A stretch of DNA of 64,000 nucleotides from Drosophila pseudoobscura (lineage: Eukaryota; Arthropoda; Insecta; Diptera; Drosophilidae), in assembly GCF_009870125.1 (NCBI RefSeq), contig NC_046681.1, positions 8,693,001-8,757,000 of the forward strand, given 5' to 3'. Below the pieces are notes generated by a model. The model did not search any database. It saw only the letters and a program-made list of their open reading frames with translations, and had not been told where the DNA came from. Position 1 is the stretch's first letter, and each line of letters starts with the position of its first letter. The position numbers were made by a program, and so were the translations under genes. Of the stretch, positions 21,036 through 33,873 are shown piece after piece.

Positions 21036-22769
21036 TAACTGGGGAGAACAGTAGGCATTTTATTTATCAATTATTCCCTGCTTCTGGTGTTACTTTCTCG
21101 GGTTTCTCTGCTGTTTTGTTTGGCTTCTGTGGTATGCGTATGTTTTTTGAAAGCAATTTCATTTTCATTCATCGATTCCATTGACCCAATTCTAGGCGGG
21201 AGTGGGACCCAATTGATGATTCTAGTCTTGAGCGATAATTAACTTTTACTTTCAGCCGTTCGCGTTCGCTTCATTTCATTTCGTTTCGTTTCGCTTTTTT
21301 ATTCCAATTCGTTTCGTTTCGTTTGATTTTGTTTGGCTTTGGATTGGGATTTTTGGTTGGGACGGGGCGGACAAGTCCATTAAGCATTCACACAGTTTAT
21401 GCAAATCAGCAGAAGTTTAAATTAATTCTAAATAAATTTAACGCGAAATGCTGTGCGAGCAGAGGCTGTGGCGGTGCTGTCGTGAGGCACTTGACTAATT
21501 AGCATATTTATGCGATTTATGCGAGGCGCCTCTTCATTTCAATATCAAATTCAAGTCGAACCGGAGAGTCTGCTCCTCTCCACCTCTGGATAGTTTCTAT
21601 CTCAATGTAATGTGCTAATTGGTAATCACCTGTCTTCACAGCGCCACTGCAGCTGTGGCCACTCGATGGAGTCCCGTCCCCCCCCACTTCAAGGACTGTT
21701 TGTAAATGAAATTCGTAGCCAGCGCGCTTCCGCCTCGGCTTCGGCTTTGGCTTTTTATTGTAATTTTTATTAGCCAAGACTCTACTGGATAAACAACAAA
21801 AACCAGTTGGCAGGCAACCTGTTGGCCACTGTTCTTGGTATTTATAAATTACATTTTACAATCATTTGAGATGGCAGATGGGAGATGGAAAACGCCGTCT
21901 CTAATTCTACGACAAGGTTAGAAATGTTAGCATTTTGTTGAAAGTCATTCGATCGGAACACACTTTCATGCCAGAACATAGAACACTTCTTTGGGCCAGA
22001 AAACTTGAAAGAAATTATGAAGATTCAAAATTTTAACTTCAACTTTATTGAGATTTATTCCGGTTATCATGGCACACAAGAAACCCTGCGTCATCGGTTT
22101 CCAAAGTGAAAATTCTGTAAAAATGTATATGCATTTTCCCCCACGCATGGCGCTGGGTCCTGTTTGCATTGCAAATTACATGGCGGTCCTCAGAGGGTGG
22201 ATAAAACCTTCATCCGCTCCGTCCATTCAAAGTAAAAAGGCAAATTGATTTAAGCTGCATTTCCGCCATTGATGGATGAAGAGTGAAAATGTCGAAAGAC
22301 TGGCGCAAAAATTGAATAAAGTTGAACAATGAAAAGTCGAGTAAAACGAAAGAAAGATGCTCTATATAGGAGCGAAAAGGGTAATATTATATGTGGAAAA
22401 TATCATACAACAAATTCTATGAGCCCTGAAAATCCAAACCCATCCTGAAACATTGTATGCCTGAACTCCAGCCAAAGTGCAGCGACCACCGCACTTAAGC
22501 AGAACATCCATTGAAAGCTGAATGCAACATCCATCCATCCAGCAGCCAGCAGCCAGCAACCCACCTAGCATCTGGGGAAAAGCCTGGCAACATGGTGAAT
22601 AATGAAAAACACAAGGAGAAAGAAAACGCAGGGAAATACATCTCAAAGAACAATACGCAAATTAATCACCACCCACACACACACACACACGCGGGACTTC
22701 TGCCATTCGTTATCCGTTTTTCTCCACAAAAATGCGACAGTCAAAGTATTTTGCATTAACATAAATTGT

Positions 22770-22790
22770 ATTGCGTATACGCAGCGTTGC
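22770..22790 (+). promoter_or_regulatory. Dispersed CATACGC motif
   Basis: ATTGCGTATACGCAGCGTTGC carries the GCGTATACGC palindromic core in a region otherwise without features. Confidence 0.35.
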
Positions 22791-23648
22791 AGGCAGCGCC
22801 CCACCAGATGGCTAAGATTGAGGCCAGGAAAAGGGGGGGGGGGGGGGCAACGAAGGAGAAGGGGCACAAAATGTGCCACTGCCGTAGATGATTTTCCATA
22901 TTTATTACTTTGGCCCAGAGACGATGACGTTGTCCGGTGTGGACACTTTTTCCGCCGGGGAATCGCGAGGCAGCTGTCCGATGTCCGATGTCGCCTTCTG
23001 TTGGCCACTCACGGCGCCTGGCACAATGACAAATTACAAGTTGAAAGTTGACCGAACTTTGGCGCGACAGTGTCCACAGTTTTCGCCCTCTCTTAATTTT
23101 GATATCCGGTGGTCGTGCACACCCCCCCACCCCTGAGGGTATATGCTATTTGTGGAGATGTTTGCGACAGCAGAGGCCAAATCTATAGGTGTTTTTTCTA
23201 AAACAACTTCTCAACTATTTTGATTACTTGGTATCCCCATAGTCCATAGATGGCCGGGTAGGTTCATTCCTATTTCTTCCCCACCAGAGCCTCTCCCCAG
23301 ACAGCTGTCAGTTGTCCAATCTTTGGCTCCAACGATCCGACGGTCGGTCGCCGAGGCCTTTGAAATTGATGAGGCCTTTGTGTTTGTTGTTTTGGCAAAT
23401 GAGGCGCAGATAAGCGTCAACTTTGACGCCCTCTTGAGCATATTTTTTCCCCATTCCCCCCCCCACCATACTCAGAGCTCCCTTTCCTATTCTCTGTTTC
23501 TGTTTCTCTTTCGGTTTCGGTTTCGTTTTCCCTTTCAAAGTTCTCGTTTTTCGAGCTGCTTTGCTTATCATCGAAGCTGTTGCGTCTTCTTCAACAAAAA
23601 ACCAGAACAAAAAAACATTTTCGAGCTTGGGTTCGGTTCGTTCTTTGG

Positions 23649-23651
<3 letters not shown>

Positions 23652-23680
<29 letters not shown>
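23652..23680. repeat. (TG)n microsatellite
   Basis: About 14 uninterrupted TG units. Confidence 0.95.
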
Positions 23681-26209
23681 CTTTGGCGCGCCTCATTTGA
23701 ACCCGCCGAACCCTGTTCCATTCGTTTTTTTTTTGTACGACTTTTTGTTGTGTTGTGAGTGACATATTTGTGTGAGCATTTCATTTGACTCTTCACTTGT
23801 CCCCTTTTGGGGCTAACCATTTGTCTGGCTGAATGCTTGACTCGGATTTGTCGGTGGCACTCTGCTTGGGGTCCTAATGGCAGATTGACGGTGAAGGATG
23901 GACTGGGTTGGGCTGGAGTGGACTGGACTGGAGTGCCTTAAGAGGGTGCTAGGGTTTATCATTTCGGGGAATCAATGAGGTGCGGATAAGGAGAGGCCAA
24001 CAGAAAGCGGGAGTACGAAAGAAGAGTGGAAATATTTACAATATAACTAGAAATGTAACCAGGGATAAACCTCCTCTCTACTTCCAGATAGAGAGTGTTT
24101 TATAGTCGGTTTCTATAGCCCTCTCTTTACCACTTCATACCATTGTTTAGCCTGCATTCAGCCCGCGAAAGAGACAGCAGCCAGCAGCAGGGAGAGAGAG
24201 ACTGAGAATCATGATGGAATCATCTTTCATCGTTCTCATCGCTGGCTGCACTGATTCTCGTGCAAATCCCCCAATGAATAGCAAGTTGCAAACTGCATTT
24301 GAATTGCAAACCGCATCCCTGGTCGCAGCTCTCCCCCAGCCACTACCCCACATTAGTTTAGCATATGTTTTACATAACTGGAGAGTCGGAAAGCAGAGGC
24401 AGAGGCAGAGGCAGAGTCTGGGACCGATTCTATTCCCCAAAAGCTGAACTGAATCCACGGCTTATGCTCCACTTTGTCTGTCTGAAACTTTCGTTTTTTC
24501 GTACGAGTATGTGTATTTCTTCTTTCGTTCTTTCTTATAGATGTTTTGTGTTTATACGAGCAGTCGACAGCCCACTTCCTGTGCTATCGCTAATCCATGC
24601 CGCCGCGAGACATCTTTCGAGCCGGCAAAGAATTCTAGTTTCGTTTGGTTTCTATGAAATCAAAGATTGAAATGAAGTAAGAAATGTACGCAGCGCGAAA
24701 TACGATTTATTGAAATGGCAAAAGGAAGACCTTGATCTTTAGATTATCACATCAATAAGTGGTATTCTGTTGTATTCCATTTTATTATTCTTTCTTTGTG
24801 GCTGCTGATCTTTCAGCTACAGCATCATCATCATCATCGTTGAGGTCTTCTTCTTGTTGTTCTTGTTCTTTGAAAACGAAAACTGAAACCGAAACGGAAA
24901 CTGGTGGAACCAGTCGAACCGCCACACACAGAAAAAATAAAAACCCACCAAACCGAACCAAAAAGAACTTCTTCTTTGGCTAATTAAGAGTTTTTGGTTA
25001 GCGCCAGCTTCGCCAGTTGTACACAAAACCCACATCTGCGAGTATGGAAAGAGATATCTTTAATCACAGATCTTGGGCCATTAATTTAAATGCAACTCTA
25101 TTAGGCGGAGGGCGGAGGGTAGGGGTTTTTCTGCATGAAGTCACTCGGCAGGGGCTCGCATGTGCGACTATTCCACAAATGACGCTTACGTGATTACACA
25201 AATGGCCGTAAAAAGTGATTTGAACTTGAAATTGCTAAATGCGTCATGCAATTGAAACAAATACACTCGTACGAGCACAAAATTGTACGGCGGTCACAAA
25301 AAAAACTGAGAAAAAAAACGCCAGAGAAAATCACTGAAAATCGGTGGAAATAAAAACGTACTAGCCATAAAATTGTTACAATGACAGCACAAAAAAAACA
25401 AAAAAAAAAACAGCAACAACGTCGGCTTAAAGCAGAGCGCATTTAGCCAGTAGATCAAATTGAATAACAGCCTTAGCCAGAGCCACAGCAACAGCCAACA
25501 AAACGCGAAACTGGCTAACAAGAAGATCAGCGGGCAAAGTCGAAAAGAGAGCATCAATTAGGCTTATGTCTGTAACCTAGTCTTCCACGAGTCTATAAAT
25601 ATATATAGAGTATATTTTAACATGTTTTTTCTAAGACTGTAATTGCTGTTTCCTTTGGTGTTCTTTTAAATAAGGAAAACTGCAGTTGCTGTAGGAATGC
25701 TTCTATTGGTTCTCAAGTTCCAAAACTGCTATGTACGTCTTTTCCTTGTCTTTATTTAATTCTCAAAATATTTAAAAATGTATTGACGCAGAAAGTCCAT
25801 GGATGTTTTGTCTTTCTAAAGATTTAATTTCACTTTATTCTTCACCAACCTCTCCGTCTTGTCGATACAGCAAAAAGTATTCCATCGAACCAGCTCCGAT
25901 CTCCAGTTCCCTTCCGATCTAGTTCCGCCTAGTTCTAGAACTATGGGACGATTGTTAATATACTTAAATACTTAATACTTAAATACTAGATAAATAAATA
26001 TAATAAATAAATAAATATTAAAACAACCTGTAAAACAAATTATTCCCCTTCAGGTAATGTTAAAGGGCTGCCTTTCATCAGGGATCAGTGAATGATCTTT
26101 GAAGTGCGATTTACAAAGACCATGTCTTTGTTTTTAGATCAATACTCAATTATTTGATTTTGTTGTGACTGTTTTTTGGTGCGAACTGCGAAAACGGCGC
26201 TCCCAGAGT

Positions 26210-26910
26210 TCAAAAACATAGTAGATGACATTTGATATCTGACATCTCCACTGCCGACTCGGCTTTGTCTGTCTTGGGCCGCTGAGTCGGTCCCAGAATC
26301 CAACAACAATGTGCACAGACTTTTGGGAGGCGCAGAATTGCCTTACTTTTCGGTCCGTGAAATATAATATTTCTAATTGTAGAATTTAAGATATTATATT
26401 CCAATTTGTATCTGTAAGAGCTCATATTTGTAGAACCATAGAAATTTGTCAGCATTTCAGTGAATTTTGGGCCCGACAAATGTGTCTGTGGGAGGAGTAA
26501 TCAGGGGGCTTCTTATAAAGTTGTGTCTGCTGGGGTTGCTGTTATGACTTGTGGTGTAGATGTTCCTGTTGCACTTGAAATTGTTGCCGCAGATGTTGCT
26601 ACGATTTATGCCACGATTTTAGCTGTTGGTGCTGCAGCCAAGTATTCAAGATGTCGATGGTATTAAACACCCATTACTCTCCGAGTTAGTGCTGCAGATA
26701 TGGCCACTGTTATCAGATATATCAGCATATACATCAATAGGAATATTTTCTAGGATTCGATGCATCAGAGGTGCCTCTTGCTCTCTGCAGAACCCCCCCG
26801 AGCGAGCATTGAAAAGTCTCACATGTGATTTATACACGTATGAAACTATTGTAACCTCAGGTGGATGGAAAACATCTTTGGAATACATTACATTACTCAC
26901 CTGCAAAGCA
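26210..26910 (-). pseudogene. Decayed mucin-like gene
   Basis: On the minus strand a pyrimidine tract ending TTTGCAG (about 26901) is followed by an open stretch (to 26646) rich in ordinary residues with several Cys (GGFCREQE, GHICSTNS, NGCL). After a stop and frame shift comes a Thr/Ala/Pro-rich stretch (ATSAATISSATGTSTP) interrupted by three stop codons, then another open stretch with a C-x-x-CCWILGP segment to 26210. The Thr-rich middle suggests a mucin-like secreted protein, and the stops suggest it is broken. No start codon or signal peptide was found. A part of the end recurs at 19031-19105. The alternative is chance open frames in AT-rich DNA. Confidence 0.3.
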
Positions 26911-27983
26911 AATGGAAGACTTGTTCTTGCCGGCGATCCGATAACAAGCTTATGTCAGCTTCCAATCTGACTAATACAGGCAGCGATGGAGCGGGACAGG
27001 GGAGGCAGGAGCCAAGACCAAGACAAATCCGACAACATTGTCAAACAAGATGCATATCTCGAGAACGTGCAACTGAGATTTACACCCAGGCAGAAGCAAA
27101 CCTCTTTGCCCCATAAGCATATGCAACTAAGCTGATTTTGTCACGGCTGTTGCCAAGGCGAACGGCAGCACTCGAGAAGAAAATGTTCAATATTAACTGA
27201 AGCTCTCTCTAATGACTGCAAATGGGATTCCACAGGAGGGTAAGTAAGCGCCTCAGAGGAAGCCTCAGCGCCTCAGTGACAAACCCATTAGCAGGAAAAT
27301 ATGACCAATCCAGCAGAATGCATCGCAAATTTGGATTGAATTTGCTGCGGATGGAAGTTGTGATGGGATTTGGTTTTGCACCGGGAGGCCCAGATGCTGC
27401 CGAAATTCGCTTGACAATGACAATTATCTGAGGGCTAGTGAATGTTATCATCCTCCGTTTCCCCTCCCCTGCGACACGCCCACACATTGAGGGATAATTG
27501 TGAGTTACGCACAGGACAAGTGTGTGTGGGACCGGCATGGGTTTGGGATTGGGTATGGGTTTGATTTTATTGCCTACCCCCACAGACAAGGCCAATTTGT
27601 GCGTGGCCGTAGCAATTTGGCCAACGGGAAGCCGCACAACAAGAGGGCAAAGAATTGCCAGAATTGGGGGAAAATGTGAAAATGAAAATGTGCCCAAAAA
27701 AGACAGACACGATGGAAACTTCTTGGGGTTTCGGGTGGGGCCGGTTCCATGGGCAAATTGAATTGAAGCCTCGCCACAGCCAGCAAAAGCATCAATTCAA
27801 TGCCACTCCAGTAGTCTCTCTGTGCCCCACCCTCCATATGTGTCCCATCTTGTGCTCCAACAAGGGGCCAGGGACAAGTGGCAGCCAGTCGAGTGAAACT
27901 CTGGCCCGTAATTGATTTCAGTGGGCTGCCCAAAATCTAATTAAGTTATACGATTTCCCTCCCATCATCCTGCAGTCCAACCA
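26911..27983. other. Intergenic, no gene recognised
   Basis: Includes GGTATGGGTTTGGGATTGGG-type G-rich sequence near 27535-27560. No exon was supported. Confidence 0.4.
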
Positions 27984-27989
27984 TTTATT
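27984..27989 (-). terminator. Poly(A) signal of the second lipocalin-like gene
   Basis: AATAAA on the minus strand, about 50 nt after the stop codon at 28040-28042. Confidence 0.55.
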
Positions 27990-28039
27990 ATGTTGTAACA
28001 ATTAGCGAGAGTTATGCAATTAATTCAATGCTGTCATCA

Positions 28040-28935
28040 TCAATGATCGTTCCATCGATTGTAGGGGGCCAGGTATCGGTAGAACCGTCTTCTGTCCTGG
28101 TTTGACCTTATGAACCACTCAAAGCAGTAGGCCTTGTGCTTAAGCCATATAAGGATTTTGGTTTGGAAACGGAACCTTCTCATATTCTGGATTATAGTCC
28201 GAATGGTCAAACTTGTCGGCGATGTATTGCGGGTAAGAGCTCGCATGGTAACTGAGGGGCAAAAACCAGTTTACAATGGAGATGGCCCAACATTACTTAC
28301 TATCATATTTCCTGGTCTTGTTGTTGTATATGCAGAAATACAGTATGGCATAGTTGACATAGTCCGTTTTCAAGATGCGATTGGTGAAGTTGTCTGAGGA
28401 ACGTAGGAGGTGGGATTAGTCTTCAACTAAGCACTCACCAATGCACTCACAATTGGAAGCATCGTAGGCGCTGCATTCCAGCCGGAACAAGGGATGGGCC
28501 ATGGGGGTCGTCGCGTAGGCATACCAAAATCCCAAAATCTGTATCAAAGATTCATAAGTCTAGGGTGTTCCAAGGCGTGTTCCGGCATACCTTTTTGACA
28601 TCGACTGGATTTACATATGTCACTTTGGGGCACCTTCTGACATGTCTCAGATATGCGTATCTGTACTGCTCCGGCTTGACCAAGAACGAGCTGCGGGGCT
28701 TGATTGTAGCCACCGTCTTGGAGTTGTTTACAGCAGTCTTTGCCTCAACTGGGGGTATCATTAGAGGTGGTACAGATTCCGTTGCAGGAGTGTCCGTTCC
28801 CCATTGTGTGGCAATCCCTTCTCCATTAATCAGTGGACACACCACCACCACCAGCAGGAGGCTGAGAGTAGCAAAACTCTAGAAAACACTTTAGTAAACC
28901 CTTAAAAGAAGATCTTACATTCGGTTTCCAGCCAT
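28040..28935 (-). CDS. Secreted lipocalin-like protein, five exons
   Basis: Predicted 235-aa secreted protein from exons 28935-28919, 28876-28591, 28538-28439, 28393-28301 and 28251-28040. Introns are very short (42, 52, 45, 49 nt) and the phases 2, 0, 1, 1 are identical to the gene at 994-1864. The signal peptide spans about residues 5-23 (IFATLSLLLVVVVCPLINGE). A linker rich in Thr, Pro and Val follows, then RRCP, the lipocalin G-x-W at 104-106 within GFWYAYATTP, a cluster LEC and NCEC, a canonical TDY at 144-146 followed by VNYAILYFC, and a basic C-terminal extension (SNQDRRRFYRYLAPY). NNS, NFT, NKT and NTS sequons are present. Start ATG context is good (CGAAATGG). The first intron needs the acceptor CTAGAG to stay in frame. 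Role: probably an extracellular carrier of a small hydrophobic ligand; ligand and tissue unknown. Confidence 0.75.
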
Positions 28936-31900
28936 TTCGAACTGTTTCCACCTCTAGTTCGACTCATCTGAGACTCTCTGTGATGCTTTCTGTAAGGTGA
29001 GATCCCGAATGGATTCGTTTCGGCTTTCAAACCGTTGACGTCTCGGATATGAAATAATTGTCAAAGCTTTACGTGCCGCATTCTACCATTTTTGATTGCA
29101 TAACCGATGACGCCTCAACGCTGCCTCGTCGTTGATTTCGCATTCGCATATTTTCGATCAGGGAAACGTGCAACGGAATCGGAAATGGGGCACGGACATT
29201 CGCAATTACATTCGACAGGGTCTGGGTCTGGCCTGGTCTGCATCTGTATCTCTATCTGTATCTGTGTCTGCCATTGTTAATGCCATTTCTGTTCGAGTGA
29301 TTCACAGCTGCTGATCTGATTACGAGTATGTCATCTTCATTTCGATTCATTCACCGACAAGGTTCAGACATGTGTTTCCCCCCAAAATTGTATATAGTTG
29401 AAATAATAATGACATCGCCGTTGCCTTAGTTGATTCCTTGCGGAACTTCTACCAATTTGTTTTCATTCATTTTCTGTTCTCTTCTTTTAAAATCAAATTA
29501 ATTTTCATGGCGGGCAAAGTGTTTTGCTTTAAAAGCATTAAACTATATTATTTATTTATTTTCAATTAAATCCTAAGCAGATTTCCTGCTCCAACTGCTA
29601 CGCCCTACTGTTCGTAGGGACTCTCGGGATTCCCTTGATTCTGGCCGTTATTTTTGGTCAATTTTGCGCAACAATTATGTGAGCCCACGAACTTTGTCCG
29701 CTGAGGGTCCTGGCTCGGTGGCAGCACCCGACAACGTCAAATGATTTATTCAATTTGTGCCATGAAGCGTAAACTTTTTGTTTGGCTGCTGTTGATGGCC
29801 TCGTTGTCTGGGCGCTTGTTGCTCCGCTCCTCCAGCGCTTGTTGGGGCTGCGGAAGTTCGCTGTGTGAATCAATCCCCCATCACAGGACACACACACAGG
29901 CTCCTGCAATTCAAATAGTTTTTCCACATGACAATGGCCTTGGTGGCTGCATATCTCTGAGCCCCAAAGCCAAAGCTGGCCAAAAAGGTCAAACTGGATT
30001 TGAATATTTAACTTGATTTTCTCTGTGTGTGTGTGTTGCGGTTAATAAAGATGGGATAGATAGGACTGAAATACACAGGCCAAATGCTAGACAATCGGGA
30101 GCTAACTGAGGGTTTTTTATACCGTATAATAAAGTAGTTAAATACTATATTTTGGTTTGAGAGTGTGGGTATAATATTCGAAGAATCATTCAACTCTTTT
30201 GTAAACCCTTTTCTTTTTTTGATGATGCCCAGATCATTCTCTATTCTCTCCTCATTGCTCTCTATTTCCCTTCTGTTTTTTTTTTCAGTGTATTAAACCG
30301 TTAAGTGTCTCCATTGCCACTTGAATGAAATGAACTTTTCACTACTTTTTGTTTCTGATATAATTTCCTCTTCGTTTGCCACCGATTTATTGGCAATTTT
30401 AATTAGAGCTGTTCGGGTTGTTCTGCCAGATAAAATTCTCAAAATGATTGCAGTTTTCAGCTTCATTTGTTTACGACTGCCATCCGGCAATATTTAACGA
30501 CTGTTGGAGGAAAAAGTTTTCTTTTTACAACGATATTAAGTTAATTACTTTTGCTGTTGCCCATCTGGTAGTGTGGAGTGTGTCTTGAGATATTTTGTAC
30601 TTGGTCCCGGGTCTGGGGTGTTTATGGAATGCCTGCGGACCCATAATTAATAAGCATTTAGTTGGACACACCTTGGGGTCGTCTTCAATGATGTTGTCAA
30701 GAAGCGTGAGCTGTAAAAAAGTGTATTTCATATTTGATTTTTATGATGCATTTCGCACGCCTCCCATTGAAGGGCGAACGTGCCTGCCAGCCCGCCAGCC
30801 TGCCACTCGACGATGATTTCACCGGCCTTCCAGCCGGCTCCAAAGCCAAGAGAAAACACCGTTGGAGCTGGCTGACTCAGTCGATGAGGAAGAGTCTTGA
30901 GCAAGGTGCCAAAGTGAAACCAAAGCTTATCAAAAGTCTGTAATTAGTTACCGCTATGGATTGGGGCCTGCAGGGGGGAGTAAATGAGTTAATTTGATAG
31001 TGAGATAAGATCGGATAAGTTGGCTACCAATTATGCCTATATGGGGTGTTAAATTAATGAGATCTGATGGAGAAATCTCGAAAGTTTAAAGACAATACAA
31101 ATTTCTTTAAAGGGTTCAGAATATACCCGAAAAAGATGGAAATACCTGCTGCAGAGGCTATGCAAAATTTAGCATTTCTCCCTTTTTTTGTACAGCTCAA
31201 ATATTTCTACAAAGTAACAAGAACAAGTGATTAATTTACTAAAAATAAAATGTGTGTTAAGTATGCTATCTATATGCTTTATTCCACGCTTCTCCCACTA
31301 CTTGTTCCCCTACAAAAATATTTATATTACCGCCCAGACCAGACCAGAGCAGAGCAGACCAGAGCAGACCCCCTGTGGAAGCAGACAATTTGTGTCCACT
31401 CTCGGGGAGTAACGCAAAATGTGTGGCTCTTATAAATTTCATTTATGCCAGTTAAATTAATTACTGTCAACACATGCGAGGCGGCAGTGGCAGTAACGGC
31501 AACGGCAACCGGAGAGGCAGCCACAGCAAAAACAATTGCCAATCAGCCACAAAAACTAAAGCAGGCCAAGCCAAAGACGCAACGCGAGTGGCAGTGGCAG
31601 CGCGAGGGTCTCGAGGCTCGAGAGTCCGAGCGTGTTGCGAACATAAACACAAAGTCATAAAGTTTTTACACAAAAACATTTAATTTTATTGCATTTTTGG
31701 GCAGCAGCCAGCAGTGCAGAGCGGACCAAAGACCAGGCCAGGCCAGGCCGGACCCCGGACCCCGGCCAGACGACGGCACTGAAACAATGCACCAAAAAGA
31801 GGGGGAGAGGGGGGCGGGCTGGGCTGGGCACAGTGTAGGGGGTGTGTGCTGATGGTTGAGCATGGTCTGCTGGCCAGGCCAACTTAATTTGCCGCAAATC

Positions 31901-33842
31901 GAGCAAAACTGCAGCCAAACAGAAGCGAACACACAATTTTTGGCTGACCGGGAACATTTTTCGAAAAAAATATAATAAAACAAAAACAGATCAAGAAAGA
32001 AGAAACACCAAAGTGGACTTTCTGACTATGGAATACCTCTCAAATACATTTTAAGAAAAGTAATAAATATAGAATCCAGTTAAGACTTGGCGCCATCTAT
32101 GTTCTTAGATAGAAGATCTTAAGGCTAATCACAGAAAAACTTTCTAGAGTTGAAAACTTTGCCTTCCGTCCGTCGACTATGCCCCTCCACTACAGGGTAT
32201 GGCGTGTAGCCAGTATAAAAGAACGCAAATCTAGAGCAAAAGTTTTTGATTATGCTGCTACTGTCGGCTGGCCGGGGCTGGGTGTTGCCTGCTGCCTGCT
32301 GGCTGACTCAATGGGTAGGATGGATGGATGGCTGACGTTCGTTCGTGTTCTCCTTGTTCCCACACGGCTCGTGTGGATGCGCGGCTGACGTCAGCATCAT
32401 TTGGAGCAGCACCGCCACCGAAAACACAATGTCGACATGCATCTGCAATTTGTTTAGACAACTTCTTGTCTTGGGATTCTCGCTCTCTGTGTCTCTCTGT
32501 GCTTTTGAAATGGGAAACCGAAAATCAACGTAGCGCAGAGCACAAAAAGGAAAAAAAATGTGCCAAGCAAAGTTCTTTTCAGTCTGGAAACAGAACGAAC
32601 CCCGCACCCCCACCCCATCCACCATATTTTTGGCATACGCCTAAAGTGCAGCATTAAAATAAGAATTATGCGGTAGACGGCACAAAATGCAGACCGCAAA
32701 AATGGAAAAATGCTAAATCCCCGAACTTTGAATGCGGCATGCACAGCTTTCAGCGTCCAGCGTGCGTATACGTAATGTGAATTAACATCAACAAGTGTGG
32801 GGGAAATTCTCGTGGATCTGCTGTCGGTCTTTTCGCGGGTTATGTGGGATCCCAGGGTGTTGAAAACCATACTCGCTGCAAATGTGGAAGAATGCCAACA
32901 ACATTTTTGGTTGATGGCATTTTTCGAAAATGATTTTCAATGCAGGGCCTTCAAACGCCACAAAATGTCTATAATTATGATGATGGAAAGTGGTGCGAGA
33001 GAGAGAGAGAGGGGGATTGCGGTCCATCCTGTTTGGTTAACACTCACGTATGGCCTGCTAATAGGGTGCATCAGAGTTCGATTTGATCTCTGTAGTAAGT
33101 TGATTCCTTAGGAAATAAGAACGTGTGTTGGGCGTAGGTATAGCAGTATTTTGAGGAACAGTTGAATAAGATAAGGAAAGAAAATAATATCCGATTGTAA
33201 TCCGAGAAAACCGGGATAATGATGACCAAATGATTGACAGAAATCAGATCAAAACATTCAGTAATTCATAGATTCATTTTTGGGTGCCTTTACATCGTTT
33301 GTTTAAGTTCCTTTCCCTCCATTTTGTTATAAGTTATACCTACTCATATACTATTTCAAAATGGGAGCCCTCTCGGGTTTTTTTCCGCCATATGTGTCAC
33401 AGAATCTCCCCCCTCATGGACGAAGCAATAAAGACATTTACATATGGCGTGGGGCTCCGCCTAGACCTAAGACCCATCCACCCCGGCACACGAGCATCAG
33501 CTGGGGGGAGGGCCACTTCCATCCCTATTGCAATTCAAGGACAACCTAAACATACCAATTTACGTAGCAGAGATCTGGGCAGCGATAAAAGCATCCGGGA
33601 CCTGGGCTCGCGGGCCCCCTACTCCTAGGCCCATGCCCCATTGGCCTCTGGTCCTGGCCTCCGGCCCCGTGGCATATGTCTGGGATGCTCATTAAGGGCG
33701 CACAGCGTGGCGTGGCTAATGTGACAACAACGTCGGTCGGTCGGTGGGTCGCCTGGTGTAGTAGGGGGTGTAGGCAGCCCCCCCGGAGGGATTTTCATTT
33801 GACTTTGCAGTCACTACCTTTTTTTTCTCGCTTTACTTTGTT
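28936..33842. other. Non-coding region, no gene recognised
   Basis: Contains a CTGTAT/CTGCAT hexamer array near 29236-29271, (TG)n near 30022-30036, AGAGCAGACC repeats near 31337-31370, GGCCAGGCC-type repeats near 31735-31760 and (GA)n near 32996-33012. No supported exon. Confidence 0.4.
32761..32779 (-). promoter_or_regulatory. Dispersed CATACGC motif
   Basis: On the minus strand CACATTACGTATACGCACG, an exact match to the ATTACGTATACGC form. Confidence 0.4.
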
Positions 33843-33846
33843 TTTT

Positions 33847-33873
33847 ATATACCCTGGAAGAGGGTATTACAGA
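33847..33873. mobile_element. Possible old transposon terminus (hairpin)
   Basis: TATACCCTGGAAGAGGGTAT forms a short inverted repeat (ATACCCT with AGGGTAT). Hairpins of this kind are common in non-autonomous Drosophila elements such as the Helitron-like DINE/INE-1 group. No full element or second end was delimited, so this is only a candidate remnant. Confidence 0.3.

Larger units (their letters stand above)
21036..26209. other. Non-coding region, no gene recognised
   Basis: Contains CGTTTCGTTTC arrays near 21268-21325, a G run of 15 at 22833-22847, a (TG)n tract at 23652-23680, GCAGAG repeats near 24402-24417, and an AT-only stretch of TAAATA repeats near 25965-26025. No splice-bounded open frame with family similarity was found. 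Confidence 0.4.
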
